The notes: generated from the letters alone by a model not told the origin. A stretch of 64,000 nucleotides of DNA from Rickettsia endosymbiont of Lasioglossum villosulum (GCF_964026455.1 NZ_OZ032152.1:868001-932000); one strand, 5' to 3'; numbered from the stretch's first letter, positions 53,355 through 63,272 are shown. A program made the numbers and translations.

Positions 53355-54704
53355 TTACTTACGTTCTGCTGGGCTTTTCATCATCTCAAAAAACTCACTA
53401 TTAGTTTTAGTATGTTCTAGCTTTTTAAGCAAGAATTCTATTGCTTCACTGCTACCCATTGGGTCGATGATGCGGCGAAGAACCCACATTTTATTTAGCA
53501 CTATTTTATCAACTAATAAATCTTCTTTTCTAGTTCCTGATCTAGTTATATCAATCGCCGGATAAATACGTTTATCGGCAATCTTACGATCTAATACTAT
53601 TTCAGAGTTACCTGTACCTTTGAACTCTTCAAAAATCACCTCATCCATACGTGAGCCTGTTTCAATTAGAGCTGTACCAATTATAGTAAGTGAACCACCA
53701 TTCTCAATATTTCTTGCAGCACCAAAAAATCTTTTTGGACGCTGAAGTGCGTTAGCATCAACACCGCCAGTTAATACCTTACCTGATGATGGCACTACAG
53801 TATTATAAGCACGAGCAAGACGAGTTATAGCATCAACTAAAATTACTACGTCTTTTTTATGTTCTACTAAACGCTTTGCTTTTTCAATGACCATTTCCGC
53901 AAGCTGTACGTGTCTACTGGCCGGTTCATCAAAAGTAGAACTAACAACCTCCCCTCGCACGGAACGTTGCATATCTGTTACCTCTTCAGGTCTCTCATCT
54001 ATTAACAACACAATTAAAAATACTTCCGGGTTATTGGTAGTAATAGCATGAGCGATATTTTGTAGTAACACGGTTTTACCAGTACGGGGTGGTGCAACTA
54101 TTAAAGCACGCTGTCCTTTACCCATAGGAGCGACTAGCTCGATAACACGTGTACTAAAATCTTTGCTGTTATCTTCAAGCTCTAAGCCTAATTTTTCATC
54201 AGGATATAAAGGAGTGAGATTATCAAAATTGACGCGGTGATAAGCCTTAGAGGGATCTTCAAAATTCACTTTATTTACCTTAAGTAGAGCAAAATAACGC
54301 TCACCTTCTTTCGGAGCTCTGATTCGTCCTTCCACAGTATCACCAGTACGAAGCCCAAAGCGACGAATTTGGCTTGGAGAAATATAAATATCATCAGGTC
54401 CTGCTAAATAATTTACTTCCGGAGAACGCAAAAAGCCAAACCCGTCAAGCAAAACTTCAAGTACACCCTCACCTACTATTGAACCCCCCTGCTCTACAGA
54501 TTTCTTTAAAATTGCAAAAACTAATTCTTGTTTACGCAAAGAACTAACATTTTCAATTTTTAGCTCTTCTGCTTGAGCTTGCAATTCTTCAGGCAATTTA
54601 CGTTTTAATTCTTTTAAATTAATTATATTGCCGTTTTCTGCATAATGATTATTAAATTCAGGGTTATTTAGTTGTTCTGGGGATTCTTTATTAGTTATAC
54701 TCAT
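53355..54704 (-). CDS. rho: transcription termination factor Rho
   Basis: Hexameric RNA-dependent ATPase that ends transcription. An N-terminal helical Rho_N region (residues 27-70) is followed by the cold-shock-type RNA-binding domain ([20 protein letters not shown]). Walker A is [13 protein letters not shown] near residue 211, Walker B is in [17 protein letters not shown], the Q-loop region is [20 protein letters not shown], and the arginine finger is near RRIIDPM. Length 449 is slightly longer than E. coli owing to an Asn/Glu-rich head. With few clear intrinsic terminators in this window, Rho may carry much of the termination load. Confidence 0.96.
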   Translation of the reverse strand: MSITNKESPEQLNNPEFNNHYAENGNIINLKELKRKLPEELQAQAEELKIENVSSLRKQELVFAILKKSVEQGGSIVGEGVLEVLLDGFGFLRSPEVNYLAGPDDIYISPSQIRRFGLRTGDTVEGRIRAPKEGERYFALLKVNKVNFEDPSKAYHRVNFDNLTPLYPDEKLGLELEDNSKDFSTRVIELVAPMGKGQRALIVAPPRTGKTVLLQNIAHAITTNNPEVFLIVLLIDERPEEVTDMQRSVRGEVVSSTFDEPASRHVQLAEMVIEKAKRLVEHKKDVVILVDAITRLARAYNTVVPSSGKVLTGGVDANALQRPKRFFGAARNIENGGSLTIIGTALIETGSRMDEVIFEEFKGTGNSEIVLDRKIADKRIYPAIDITRSGTRKEDLLVDKIVLNKMWVLRRIIDPMGSSEAIEFLLKKLEHTKTNSEFFEMMKSPAERK

Positions 54705-55060
54705 TATTTTTATTATAATAGATTATAGTTGACATGAATGAAAAATTTAATTCCTTAAATGTAGAGGAAATATTACGTTTGTTTTAAATTGGAATCAAAC
54801 TAGATTTTTAGATTTATTCTTGTGGCTTGAAGAATTAATTTTATTTGTTAGCTTTATAAAGCTTTAATATATGTAAAAGGATATTAACAATCTAAAAGCA
54901 TATTGTCAAGTATATACTGCTAATAAATGAAAAGTTGGTAGACGAAGTTTAATTTGAAAATTGACTATAATATTAATAAAAGTGGATCAGCTTTTCCGTC
55001 ATGGCGAGAAAATTATATTTGCATCTCCTCGCAATGACGACTTTGACCCACAAGGCTTAA
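54705..55060. other. 356-bp gap with no gene seen
   Basis: AT-rich and without a coherent reading frame. Its only recognisable piece is a degenerate short family-B element at about 54997-55039 (CGTCATGGCGAG to CTCCTCGCAATGACG). The rest (54705-54990) probably holds the rho promoter region and untranslated leader, but I see no convincing hexamers or hairpin. Confidence 0.5.
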
Positions 55061-55861
55061 TTAGGAATCCTTATTATCTCTAATTTCTTTGACTATGCTT
55101 AATAATTGAGGAAAATCTACTGATCCTGGAATTAATCTAGCATTAATTACATATGCAGGCACACCCTGAATTTTAAGATTTCTAGCTATTTGCATATTTT
55201 GAGCGATTAGATCTCTTACCTCAGAGCTGTCAGCTATTTCTTCAACTTCCGTAATATTTAAGTCATTTTTAGCTAATAATTCTTCGACAGTTTCTTTAGA
55301 AACATTTCTTATCTTCATTAATTCACTATGAACAGCTTTAAATTTACTAGGGTTAATTTTATAAACCGCTAAAGCTATTTTTGCTAAATAATCAGAAGCA
55401 TCACCAAGGATAGGTAATGGTCTTAACAAAATTTTCACTTCTGGATCATTTTGTAATAACTCATTTAAAGAAACATCACCTTTTTTACAGTAGGAACAAG
55501 AATAATCATAAAAAGCAACTATAGTTATATCACCGTCTTTATTACCTATGATAGGAAAATTTTGGCTATTCTCGATATCTAATTTGTTATCCTTAATATA
55601 GCTATTAACTTTGGTTTCACTTTCTTGTACTTTACGCTTTTGTAGATTTTCTATTGATTGTATTATTATTTCAGGAGTATTAAGCAAATATTCTTCAATA
55701 ATCTTCTTAACTCTTTCTTCTTCACATTGCTTTGGCTCTTCATTTTGTTTAACTTCTATGGAAACAGGTTTTGTAGAAGAAGTTTTTATAGTTTTAAAAA
55801 TAAATAAAACTCCTATAATTACTACAAATATAACTAATATCTTTCCAATAATATGCTGCAT
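55061..55861 (-). CDS. DsbA-family thiol oxidoreductase
   Basis: Membrane-anchored, periplasm-facing thioredoxin-fold protein. An N-terminal helix spans residues 4-24 (IIGKILVIFVVIIGVLFIFK). A Glu/Lys-rich linker and a helical segment (IIEEYLLNTPEIIIQSIENL) precede the catalytic CxxC in FYDYSCSYCKKGDVS near residue 130. The cis-proline loop is KIQGVPAYVINARLIPG. This plan matches the DsbA/BdbD-like COG1651 group that forms or isomerises disulfides in exported proteins. Length 266. Exact role (oxidant or isomerase) is not clear. Confidence 0.9.
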   Translation of the reverse strand: MQHIIGKILVIFVVIIGVLFIFKTIKTSSTKPVSIEVKQNEEPKQCEEERVKKIIEEYLLNTPEIIIQSIENLQKRKVQESETKVNSYIKDNKLDIENSQNFPIIGNKDGDITIVAFYDYSCSYCKKGDVSLNELLQNDPEVKILLRPLPILGDASDYLAKIALAVYKINPSKFKAVHSELMKIRNVSKETVEELLAKNDLNITEVEEIADSSEVRDLIAQNMQIARNLKIQGVPAYVINARLIPGSVDFPQLLSIVKEIRDNKDS

Positions 55862-55935
55862 AAATAACCTTTAAAATTAATTTTATTTTGTTTCGGGCTT
55901 GTGTATGTCATTGCGAGGAAATGCAACTCCTACTG

Positions 55936-56028
55936 TGTCATCCCGTGGCCCCGCCACGGGATCCAGAAAAACAATAAAAAATATTACATATTTTTTTCTG
56001 GACCCCGTGAATAAATCACGGGGTGACA
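55936..56028. repeat. palindromic repeat, family A
   Basis: TGTCATCCCGTGGCCCCGCC left palindrome, a shortened centre lacking the full ACTAAT arm (ATATTACATATTTTT), and GACCCCGTGAATAAATCACG right end. A GTCATTGCGAGGAAATGC fragment precedes it at 55908. Confidence 0.8.
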
Positions 56029-56043
56029 ACCATACCTTAACCT

Positions 56044-56502
56044 TTACTTCTGTCTGATCAATCTACTCTGATCTCTCTTCCAATCTTTTTCTTTAATCGA
56101 TTCTCTTTTATCGTGTAATTTTTTACCTTTAGCAATGCCAAGCTCAATTTTTATTTTGTTCTTTTTGTTAAAATACATAGACAAGGCAACTAGAGTATAA
56201 CCTTTTATTTTAGTTTTACCGATAATTTTATTTATTTCTTTCTTATGCAATAATAATTTACGTGGTCTTCTAGTAGAATGATTGAACCTATTTGCTTTTT
56301 CATATTCTGCAATATGACAATTATACAAAAATACCTCATTTCCCGTATCAGCTGCATGACTCTCTTCTATAGATGCTTTACCTTGACGCAATGATTGAAC
56401 TTCACTACCCTTTAATACAATACCTGCTTCTAGTCTTTCCTCAATAAAGTAATTAAAGAGAGCTTTTTTATTTTGTGCAATAATTTTCTTATATTCCGTC
56501 AT
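56044..56502 (-). CDS. smpB: SsrA-binding protein SmpB
   Basis: Partner of tmRNA in rescue of stalled ribosomes. Family motifs are [73 protein letters not shown] and [19 protein letters not shown]. The C-terminal basic tail ([20 protein letters not shown]) enters the mRNA channel. Length 152 is normal. The ATG overlaps dapA by 4 bp, so the two are co-translated. The tmRNA gene itself is not in the window. Confidence 0.96.
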   Translation of the reverse strand: MTEYKKIIAQNKKALFNYFIEERLEAGIVLKGSEVQSLRQGKASIEESHAADTGNEVFLYNCHIAEYEKANRFNHSTRRPRKLLLHKKEINKIIGKTKIKGYTLVALSMYFNKKNKIKIELGIAKGKKLHDKRESIKEKDWKRDQSRLIRQK

Positions 56503-57383
56503 ACTTTTATAGATAAGGATGTTATAATTTCCTCAATTTGTGTTTTGGTCGTATTTGTTGCTTCAGTTAAAGGCAAACGAATTTCGTTTGTGCAGAATCC
56601 TAAATAATGCATAGCATACTTAACTGGGATTGGGTTTGATTCTACAAATAATGCTTTATATAAAGGTAATAATTTTTGATGAATCTCTAAAGCTCCTTTA
56701 ACATCATTGTTATACCATTTCTCTTGAAGCTCTTTGCATAATTTAGGTGCAACGTTAGAAGCTACGGATACGCACCCTACTCCGCCTTGAGCATTAAAAG
56801 CAAGACTTAAATCATCATTACCGCATAATAGATTAAATTCTTTTTTAACTATAGCTTTAATTCTAAGCGGTCTTTCTAAATCTATCCCCGCATCTTTTAA
56901 AGCTAAAATACGAGGTAATTTAGCGAGTTTAAATATCACTTCATCGGTAAAGTCAACCCCAGTTCTACCCGGAACTGAATATAGCATAATCGGTAAATTA
57001 CTAGCTTCATGTATTGCTTCAAAATGTTTATAGATCCCGCTTTGAGTAGGCTTCAAATATGACGGCGGGCTAATCATAAAGCCGTCAACTCCAATTTTTG
57101 TAGATTCAGCCGCAAGCTCTATTGCATAAGCGGTATCATTTGAAGAACATCCGCTAATTATAGGAATACGCTTATTTATAATATCCTTAGCTGTCTGCAA
57201 TAATAATTTATACTCTTCAAAGCTTAAACTACTCCCCTCACCTGTTGAACCTGCTATTACTACGGCATTCACTTCAGCATTTATTTGATATTCTAAAATC
57301 TTTTCTAAGGCATCTAAATCTAGTTTATTATTTTTAAACGGCGTTATTATTGCCGTAATCAAACCTTTAAATATATTATTCAT
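56499..57383 (-). CDS. dapA: 4-hydroxy-tetrahydrodipicolinate synthase
   Basis: Pyruvate aldolase that commits aspartate semialdehyde to the diaminopimelate/lysine pathway, needed for peptidoglycan cross-links. [14 protein letters not shown] near residues 45-58 contacts substrate, the conserved tyrosine is in [11 protein letters not shown], and the Schiff-base lysine is in ILALKDAG near residue 162. [20 protein letters not shown] follows. Length 294 is typical. A 4-bp overlap ties it to smpB. Upstream there are only repeat halves. Confidence 0.95.
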   Translation of the reverse strand: MNNIFKGLITAIITPFKNNKLDLDALEKILEYQINAEVNAVVIAGSTGEGSSLSFEEYKLLLQTAKDIINKRIPIISGCSSNDTAYAIELAAESTKIGVDGFMISPPSYLKPTQSGIYKHFEAIHEASNLPIMLYSVPGRTGVDFTDEVIFKLAKLPRILALKDAGIDLERPLRIKAIVKKEFNLLCGNDDLSLAFNAQGGVGCVSVASNVAPKLCKELQEKWYNNDVKGALEIHQKLLPLYKALFVESNPIPVKYAMHYLGFCTNEIRLPLTEATNTTKTQIEEIITSLSIKV

Positions 57384-57388
57384 TATGT

Positions 57389-57493
57389 TAGTATTTTTTT
57401 ATTGTTTTTCTGGATCTAGTTCCCAAGCCACGGGATGACACCGAGGACTATCTCATAAGATTGCCACACAAGCGATGCTCCTTGCAATGACGT
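57389..57493. repeat. half family-A element followed by half family-B element
   Basis: TTTTTCTGGATCTAGTTCCC to CACGGGATGACA (57389-57440) is the right half of family A; CATAAGATTGCCACACAAGC to TTGCAATGACG (57447-57493) is the right half of family B. Each left half is missing, so these look like decayed copies. Confidence 0.65.
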
Positions 57494-57496
57494 TTT

Positions 57497-58366
57497 TTAT
57501 CCCCTCACAATTTTACCATACTCTTCTTTTAAAATATTCGCAATTTTATGATCATTAAAAGTAACTTTCTTATTACCAAGATCTATAGAATTAATATTTT
57601 GCACCTCAATTGCCGTACCTGTAGCAAAACAGCTGGTAAAATCTTCTATCTGTTCTAATCTTAGACGCTCTTCTTTTACTTCTAGCCCTAAATTTTTTGC
57701 AATTTCAATAATAGTTTGTCTTGTTATACCATCTAAAAATCTATCAGCAACTGGAGTATATAGCACATTATCTTTAACAAAGAAAATATTTGTTGTAGTA
57801 CATTCCGCAATATACCCCTCATAATCAAGTAATAATGCATCATCATAGCCAAGGTCTTTAGCCTCTTTCTTGCTTGTTATTGCCATGTTATAATGAGCAG
57901 CGGATTTAGATTGCACTGGCATCATATTAGGTGCAGCTTTACGCCATCTGCTTACATGCAAATTAACTCCAGCGGTAAATGCTCGTGGCATAGAGGGAAC
58001 AGCCGCAATCAAAACGTTAGTCGACAATTTAGGGTTAATAATATTTAAAGACTCACTCCCACACCAAACAAGTGGTCTTATATATGCATCCTGAATCTTG
58101 TTTTTCTCTATTAATAATTCATGAGCTTTTATAATTTCTTCTACACTATAAAGTACTTTCAATCCTAAAACTTCTGCTGATTTAACCAATCTTTCAGTAT
58201 GTTCTTTAAGTTTAAAAACTTTCCCATTATAAGCCCGCTCACCCTCAAATACTGATCCTGAGTAATGCAAACTATGAGTTAAAACATGCACTGTAGCAAG
58301 TTCATAAGGAACTAACTCACCATTAATCCAAATATACCAAAGATTATTTTCTAAATTTTTTGTCAT
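57497..58366 (-). CDS. ilvE: branched-chain amino acid aminotransferase
   Basis: Fold type IV PLP aminotransferase interconverting branched amino acids and keto acids. The start region [20 protein letters not shown] and [15 protein letters not shown] are family-typical. The PLP lysine is in the segment [20 protein letters not shown], and [15 protein letters not shown] and [11 protein letters not shown] (phosphate binding) follow. Length 289 fits. Upstream synthesis genes for branched amino acids are not seen, so it probably works with imported amino acids or keto acids. A D-amino acid aminotransferase activity is less likely but possible in this fold. Confidence 0.92.
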   Translation of the reverse strand: MTKNLENNLWYIWINGELVPYELATVHVLTHSLHYSGSVFEGERAYNGKVFKLKEHTERLVKSAEVLGLKVLYSVEEIIKAHELLIEKNKIQDAYIRPLVWCGSESLNIINPKLSTNVLIAAVPSMPRAFTAGVNLHVSRWRKAAPNMMPVQSKSAAHYNMAITSKKEAKDLGYDDALLLDYEGYIAECTTTNIFFVKDNVLYTPVADRFLDGITRQTIIEIAKNLGLEVKEERLRLEQIEDFTSCFATGTAIEVQNINSIDLGNKKVTFNDHKIANILKEEYGKIVRG

Positions 58367-58400
58367 TGTTATTAATTGTTATTTGTACTAGAGTAAAAAT

Positions 58401-58485
58401 GCATTGCGAGCGACTGCAAGGAGCGTGGCAATCTCATAAAGCAAACTCCTAAGATTGCTTCGTCGCTATGCTCCTCGCAATGACG
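58401..58485. repeat. palindromic repeat, family B, between divergent genes
   Basis: GCATTGCGAGCG to GCTCCTCGCAATGACG with GTGGCAATCTCATA / AAGATTGCTTCGTC arms. It fills most of the 150-bp divergent gap between ilvE and the response regulator, so any promoters must sit in the few tens of bp on either side. Confidence 0.82.
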
Positions 58486-58516
58486 GAAAAATTTTTAAAA
58501 ATTACATCATATTTAT

Positions 58517-59197
58517 ATGCAAGAATATAAGGCACATATCCTAATTGTTGATGATGATACCAGAATATTAGCACTTTTAAAGCAATTTTTAAATAAAAAT
58601 GAGTTTTTAGTATCAACGGCTGTATCAGCTATAGAGGCAAAGGATTTGTTAAAAACTTCTAATTACGATTTGATTATTTTAGACGTCATGTTACCAAGCA
58701 TTACAGGGCTTGATTTTGCTACTACCATTAGGGACGCTGGCAATAATATACCAATAGTAATGTTAACTGCTTTATCGGAAGCTGATGACCGTGTTAAAGG
58801 TCTTGAAGCCGGTGCATCAGATTATGTTATTAAACCCTTTGAACCACGAGAATTATTATTGCGTATAAATAACTTGATCAATAATTATAACAATCCCAAA
58901 AAAGAAAAAAATATAACCAAATTTGGCAATAATTTTTATAATTATAATACTAAAGAATTTACTAAAAATGATCAGATAATTCCGCTTAGCTCTACTGAGC
59001 AAAAATTACTTGAAATATTTATAGAACGTCTTGGCACTTCTATTAGCCGCCTTGAGCTTTCAAAAATTATGGGAGGTCTTAGTGAACGTTCTATTGACGT
59101 ACAAATTACCAGAATAAGAAATAAGCTAGAAGATAATCCTAAAGAACCGAAATATTTAAAAACCGTGCGTAATGAGGGATATGCACTTTATATCTAA
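58517..59197 (+). CDS. OmpR-family response regulator
   Basis: Two-component DNA-binding regulator. The receiver domain has the acidic pair in ILIVDDDTRIL, the phospho-acceptor Asp in LIILDVMLPS near residue 57, the Thr in VMLTALSE and the Lys in YVIKPFEPREL. The C-terminal winged helix ends SIDVQITRIRNKLEDNPKEP-type, typical of OmpR/PhoB proteins. Length 226. It overlaps the histidine kinase gene by 26 bp, which defines the cognate pair. It resembles alphaproteobacterial PetR/OmpR-like regulators; target genes are unknown. Confidence 0.93.
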   Translation: MQEYKAHILIVDDDTRILALLKQFLNKNEFLVSTAVSAIEAKDLLKTSNYDLIILDVMLPSITGLDFATTIRDAGNNIPIVMLTALSEADDRVKGLEAGASDYVIKPFEPRELLLRINNLINNYNNPKKEKNITKFGNNFYNYNTKEFTKNDQIIPLSSTEQKLLEIFIERLGTSISRLELSKIMGGLSERSIDVQITRIRNKLEDNPKEPKYLKTVRNEGYALYI

Positions 59198-60500
59198 ATT
59201 ATTACCTAGGACTTTATTCCTAAGATTTATGCTTATCATAATTATGCCGATTCTGATAGGACAGCTAGTTGCTATATTTTTGTTTTATGATCGTCATTGG
59301 TATAATGTTTCATATTATACTAGCACCATTATTATCAATGAAATAGAATCTTTAATTAAAGAGCATAAAGATAATCCAAAAGAAATAACACAATTATCAG
59401 AAAATTATCTCAATTTATCTTATCAATTTGAGCCTAATAAGAAACTATTAGCAAAACAGCCTAAGTTAAACGAACCCTTAACTATATTTAAAAATATTTT
59501 AAATACAAAAATTCATGAAAAAAATATAATTAACTTAACTAAGGAAAATAGAATTCAAGTATTATTAGAGCTAAATAACGAGGTATTAAATATTTCTTTT
59601 CCAGCCAAACTTTTACTTAACCCAACAGTATATATTTTTGTTCTATGGATTATATTTTTAACTATTATATTACTTTCCATCTCTATTATTTTCTCTAAGA
59701 ATCAAATTAAATCAATAGTTGCTCTTGCAGATAGCATGGATGAATTCGGTCGAGGTATCTTAAAAAGTAAGAATTTTAAGCCTACAGGTGCTTTAGAAAT
59801 AAGAAAAGCAGGGCTTGCTTTTTTAAAAATGAAATCTCGTATAGAAAAGCAAATTATCAAAAGAACTACCATGCTTGCTATGATTTCTCATGATTTAAGA
59901 ACTCCTCTAACACGCATGAAATTACAACTTGAATTAATGGACGAAAATGAAGAAACTGACGGTCTAAAGCAAGATATATTAACTATGCAGCAAATGATAA
60001 ACTCCTATCTAGATTTTGCAAGAGGCGAAAGTGCAGAACAATTTAAAGAAATTTTTATTTTATCCTGGATTAAATCTTTTTTAAATAAATGGTCACATAT
60101 AGATATAAAGTTTATAAACCCTACTAAATTAGATGGAGTGAAACTTCGAATTAAACCACATTCTTTTGAAAGAGCCTTGTCTAATTTAATTAGTAACGCT
60201 ATAAAATATGGTACTAAAGTTAGAATTTCGTTAAATGCTAACTCATCTAACTTATCAATAATCATTGAAGATAATGGCAGCGGCATAGATAATGCAGAAA
60301 AACCTTTAGTATTAAAGCCATTTTATAGATCGGATAAAGCAAGGCAGTTAGATAATTCAAGTAATGTAGGTCTCGGACTTGCTATTACTCGTGAGATAGT
60401 AAAGGATCATAACGGATTTCTTTATCTAGAAGATAGTAAGGATTTAGGTGGGTTGTCGGTTAGAGTAGAAATTCCTGTATATACTAAGATAGAACTCTAA
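59172..60500 (+). CDS. EnvZ-type sensor histidine kinase
   Basis: Membrane sensor kinase of 442 residues. Two membrane helices (about residues 14-35 and 155-178) flank a periplasmic sensor domain of about 115 residues. A HAMP region follows, then the H-box AMISHDLRTPLTRMKLQLEL with the phospho-accepting His near residue 236. N-box (SNLISNAIKYG), G1 (IIEDNGSGID), F-box and G2 (NVGLGLAITREIVKDHNG) are intact, so it should be active. It overlaps the response regulator by 26 bp; a start at the next ATG (59181) is also possible. The signal sensed is unknown. Confidence 0.93.
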   Translation: MRDMHFISKLLPRTLFLRFMLIIIMPILIGQLVAIFLFYDRHWYNVSYYTSTIIINEIESLIKEHKDNPKEITQLSENYLNLSYQFEPNKKLLAKQPKLNEPLTIFKNILNTKIHEKNIINLTKENRIQVLLELNNEVLNISFPAKLLLNPTVYIFVLWIIFLTIILLSISIIFSKNQIKSIVALADSMDEFGRGILKSKNFKPTGALEIRKAGLAFLKMKSRIEKQIIKRTTMLAMISHDLRTPLTRMKLQLELMDENEETDGLKQDILTMQQMINSYLDFARGESAEQFKEIFILSWIKSFLNKWSHIDIKFINPTKLDGVKLRIKPHSFERALSNLISNAIKYGTKVRISLNANSSNLSIIIEDNGSGIDNAEKPLVLKPFYRSDKARQLDNSSNVGLGLAITREIVKDHNGFLYLEDSKDLGGLSVRVEIPVYTKIEL

Positions 60501-60513
60501 AAATTGGTATAGT

Positions 60514-60780
60514 CGTTATTGCGAGGAGGGATTGCCTGCGTGGATCGAAAGTCGTCTGAGCTACGCGAATGAAATGAGCGTGGCAATCCAGAAAAAATAA
60601 TAAAAAATACTATAAATTAGCATTTTTTAGCTGGATTGCTTCGTCAATTACTTCGTAATTTCCTTAGCTCAGACGGAAAAACCGATCTACGCAATAATGC
60701 CTTGTGAAAGCAGAGCTTTGATGCAATCTCAGGACATTCTGATAAGATTGCCACGCTACTTTCAGTGGCTCACAATGACG
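60514..60780. repeat. composite family-B-type repeats upstream of uppS
   Basis: Three pieces in the 310-bp gap: a family-B start at 60514; an inner palindrome from CGTCTGAGCTACGCG (60551) to TTAGCTCAGACGG (about 60676) with an ATACTATAAATTAGCATTTT centre like that inside the 46-kb cluster; then ATGCAATCTCAGGA to GCTCACAATGACG (to 60780). The last part produces a false N-terminal extension of uppS. I see no gene in 60501-60810. Confidence 0.72.
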
Positions 60781-60810
60781 TTAAAAAGAACCAAAAATAT
60801 ATATTTAATA

Positions 60811-61491
60811 ATGACTAACATAAAACATTTAGCAATAATAATGGATGGTAATGCACGCTGGGCAGCTACGCATGACTTACCTAAATCTGAAGGACATAGA
60901 GCCGGAGCTGATAAAGTACATGAATTATTACCGGAATTTATTAACCTTAAAATACCATATGTTACGCTATATACTTTCTCTTCCGAAAACTGGCAACGCT
61001 CAACTACAGAAATATCTTTTTTAATGAAGTTATTAAACATTTATTTAAAAAAAGAGCTAGATAATTTACATAGAAATGGCATTAAAATAAAAGTAATAGG
61101 TAGGCTTAATTTATTAAGCGACTCATTGCAAAAACAAATAAATAATGCTATAGAATTAACGAAAGATAATAATAAATTAACTCTTTGTATAGCTTTTAGC
61201 TATGGTAGTCGTCAAGAAATAACAGACGCTTGCACTAAGATTATCGCAAGCGGTAAAACAGAAATTCTTGAGAGCGATATACAAAATGCGTTATATGATC
61301 CGGAAATGCCTGATGTAGATTTATTAATAAGACCTGGCGGTGTTTTTCGGATTAGTAATTTCTTACTTTGGCAAGCAGCTTATGCTGAACTATATTTTTC
61401 TCAAAAATATTGGCCTGATTTTAATAAAGAAGACATAATAAACGCTATAGATGATTATTCAAAAAGGAAAAGAACATTTGGCAAAAGATAA
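60811..61491 (+). CDS. uppS: undecaprenyl-diphosphate synthase (cis-prenyltransferase)
   Basis: Cis-prenyltransferase that makes the C55 lipid carrier for peptidoglycan and surface sugars. The catalytic Asp is in IIMDGNARWA at residues 9-18, SEGHRAGADKVHEL and YTFSSENWQR follow, and the C-terminal RISNFLLWQAAYAELYF carries the pyrophosphate-binding part. The loop before it reads RPGGVF instead of the usual RTSGEQ, keeping only R and G. I chose ATG 60811 (226 residues); an upstream Met at 60697 adds 38 repeat-derived residues. It overlaps cdsA by 41 bp. Confidence 0.94.
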   Translation: MTNIKHLAIIMDGNARWAATHDLPKSEGHRAGADKVHELLPEFINLKIPYVTLYTFSSENWQRSTTEISFLMKLLNIYLKKELDNLHRNGIKIKVIGRLNLLSDSLQKQINNAIELTKDNNKLTLCIAFSYGSRQEITDACTKIIASGKTEILESDIQNALYDPEMPDVDLLIRPGGVFRISNFLLWQAAYAELYFSQKYWPDFNKEDIINAIDDYSKRKRTFGKR

Positions 61492-62146
61492 ACAAAAATC
61501 AAATTTATATTTAAGAATACTGTCTGGTATAATATTAGTACCATCATTTGTGGTAGCCATATTATGGCTTAAACCTTTATTCTATGTTTTAATGATATTA
61601 GTAGCTATAGGAATGCTTAGCGAATGGTATGATATGACCCACTCCTCTATTATGTATCTAATAATAGGGTTAATTATTATCCCAATTCCCATAAGCTTGT
61701 TAATATCCTTAAGTAGCAATCCCATAAATAACTGGCTTATTATGCTTTATTTTTGCATAATTTGGTCGGTAGATACATTTGCGATGATTGGAGGCAAAAC
61801 CTTGGGCGGTGCAAAACTTGCTCCAAAAATCAGCCCTAAAAAAACTTGGAGCGGCTTAATTACAGGAATATTATCGGCAGGTTTAGTTGCAACCTTAATT
61901 AGTTTTATACCAAGTTTTTACATTGAAAATTACTATTTCTCAAATAGGATTTATCTGTTTATAATTAGTTGTATGCTAGCTTTAATAGCTCAGCTAAGTG
62001 ATTTATTTATTTCATATTTTAAACGAAAGTTTAATATTAAGGATAGCGGCGATATTATACCTGGTCATGGGGGAGTGTTAGATAGATTTGACAGTATAAT
62101 TTTAACTGCCCCAATATTATTTTTTATAAATGGATTATATTTATGA
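61451..62146 (+). CDS. cdsA: phosphatidate cytidylyltransferase
   Basis: Integral membrane enzyme making CDP-diacylglycerol, precursor of phosphatidylglycerol and phosphatidylethanolamine. The signature runs SYFKRKFNIKDSGDIIPGHG, then GVLDRFDS, close to the C-terminus, with SVDTFAMIGGKTLGG and KISPKKTWSG before it. About six to seven helices in 231 residues. The ATG at 61451 overlaps uppS by 41 bp; a TTG at 61478 (LAKDKQ) is an alternative start, but the longer form agrees with my memory of other rickettsial sequences. The uppS-cdsA order is common in bacteria. Confidence 0.92.
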   Translation: MIIQKGKEHLAKDKQKSNLYLRILSGIILVPSFVVAILWLKPLFYVLMILVAIGMLSEWYDMTHSSIMYLIIGLIIIPIPISLLISLSSNPINNWLIMLYFCIIWSVDTFAMIGGKTLGGAKLAPKISPKKTWSGLITGILSAGLVATLISFIPSFYIENYYFSNRIYLFIISCMLALIAQLSDLFISYFKRKFNIKDSGDIIPGHGGVLDRFDSIILTAPILFFINGLYL

Positions 62147-62469
62147 GTATTTTTAATTCAATACTTTCAAATAATCATACAAAAAAAATAATTTTAAATA
62201 TTTTTCTAGCATTGCTGCTAGGATATTTTGTTTTTCACTGCATTTACGGCAATAAAGGAGTTATTGCATATTTAAAAGTAAATAGACAACTTGAAAAAGC
62301 CTATGATGAATTGAAATTATTGCGAGCTGAACGAGTAGAGCTTGAACATAATGTTAAATTACTTAGAACCGAATCGTTAGATAAGGATATGCTAGATGAA
62401 CAAGCACGCAAAGTTTTAGGTATAGCAGCTCCAAGCGAACAAGTTTTTAACACCAATAGCAAACCATAG
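62143..62469 (+). CDS. ftsB: FtsB/DivIC-type cell division protein
   Basis: Small bitopic membrane protein of the septum initiation family. One helix (ILNIFLALLLGYFVFHCIYG, residues 18-37) is followed by GNKGVIAYLKVNRQLEKAYD and a leucine-heptad coiled coil to about residue 85, then LDEQARKVLGIA, the family's closing motif. Length 108 is typical. The ATG overlaps cdsA by 4 bp. FtsB joins FtsL and FtsQ at the division site; neither is visible here. Confidence 0.88.
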   Translation: MSIFNSILSNNHTKKIILNIFLALLLGYFVFHCIYGNKGVIAYLKVNRQLEKAYDELKLLRAERVELEHNVKLLRTESLDKDMLDEQARKVLGIAAPSEQVFNTNSKP

Positions 62470-62508
62470 GCTCATCACAGAAATTAAAATTTAACTGAAG
62501 AATATATT

Positions 62509-63120
62509 ATGACTATTACGCTTTACCAAAACGATTTACCAGATGATTTTGAACTTGAAGGTGATTTAGCAATAGATACCGAAACGATGGGATTAAATTT
62601 ATATAGAGATAAACTTTGTCTATTGCAGTTTAGTAACGGAAATGGTGATGCTCACCTTGTGCATTTTCTAGATCAAAACTATAATGCTCCTAACCTAAAA
62701 AATTTACTAAGTGATAAAGAACGTTGCAAGATATTTCATTTCGCAAGGTTTGATTTAGCAGCGATAAAAAAATATTTGGGAGTTGATTTAGAGAATATCT
62801 TTTGTACTAAAATATCTTCAAAGCTAGTTAGAACTTATACTGAAAGCCATGGGCTTAAGGATATATGTAGAGAATTGTTAGGAGTAAATATTTCCAAACA
62901 ACAACAATCTTCTTATTGGGGTGCTGATAATCTATCTTCTGACCAACAAGAATATGCTGCTAAAGATGTGCTTTATTTGCATAAGTTAAGAGAGCATTTA
63001 ATAGCAATGTTAGTTAAAGAAAATAGATTTGAACTTGCTCAAGACATCTTTAAATTTCTACCAACCAGAGCCAATTTAGATTTAGTCGGCTGGGATGAAG
63101 TTGATATCTTTACGCATTGA
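62509..63120 (+). CDS. RNase D-like 3'-5' exonuclease without HRDC domain
   Basis: DEDDy exonuclease domain alone, 203 residues. Motif I is AIDTETMGLNLYRDKLCLLQ with D and E ligands near residues 22-24; KIFHFARFDLAAIK is motif II; and EYAAKDVLYLHKL is motif III with the DEDDy tyrosine. The R. prowazekii-type genomes keep both this short form and a longer RNase D; the longer one is at 3917-4777 here. It probably trims structured RNA ends. It follows ftsB by 39 bp on the same strand. Confidence 0.9.
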   Translation: MTITLYQNDLPDDFELEGDLAIDTETMGLNLYRDKLCLLQFSNGNGDAHLVHFLDQNYNAPNLKNLLSDKERCKIFHFARFDLAAIKKYLGVDLENIFCTKISSKLVRTYTESHGLKDICRELLGVNISKQQQSSYWGADNLSSDQQEYAAKDVLYLHKLREHLIAMLVKENRFELAQDIFKFLPTRANLDLVGWDEVDIFTH

Positions 63121-63223
63121 ATTTTTTGATGCTATAAAACGTTATTGCGAGGAGAAACTGGTCTTGTTGCATGGCTCCGATGTCATCCCCGCTTAAGGCT
63201 TGCTTGCGGGGATCATTTCCCCC

Positions 63224-63272
63224 TGTCACCCCCGTGGCTTGGGAACTAGGTCCAGCTAAAAAATATTAATAT
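63224..63272. repeat. truncated family-A element with D-like fragment
   Basis: TGTCACCCCCGTGGCTTGGG to AGCTAAAAAATATTAATA: only the left part of family A. Before it, 63181-63214 reads TGTCATCCCCGCTTAAGGC and a short family-B start is at 63142. Downstream to 63367 is plain AT-rich sequence before the symporter gene. Confidence 0.68.

Noticed and set aside
60697..60810. N-terminal extension of uppS
   Set aside because: Repeat-derived codons; the conserved protein starts at 60811.
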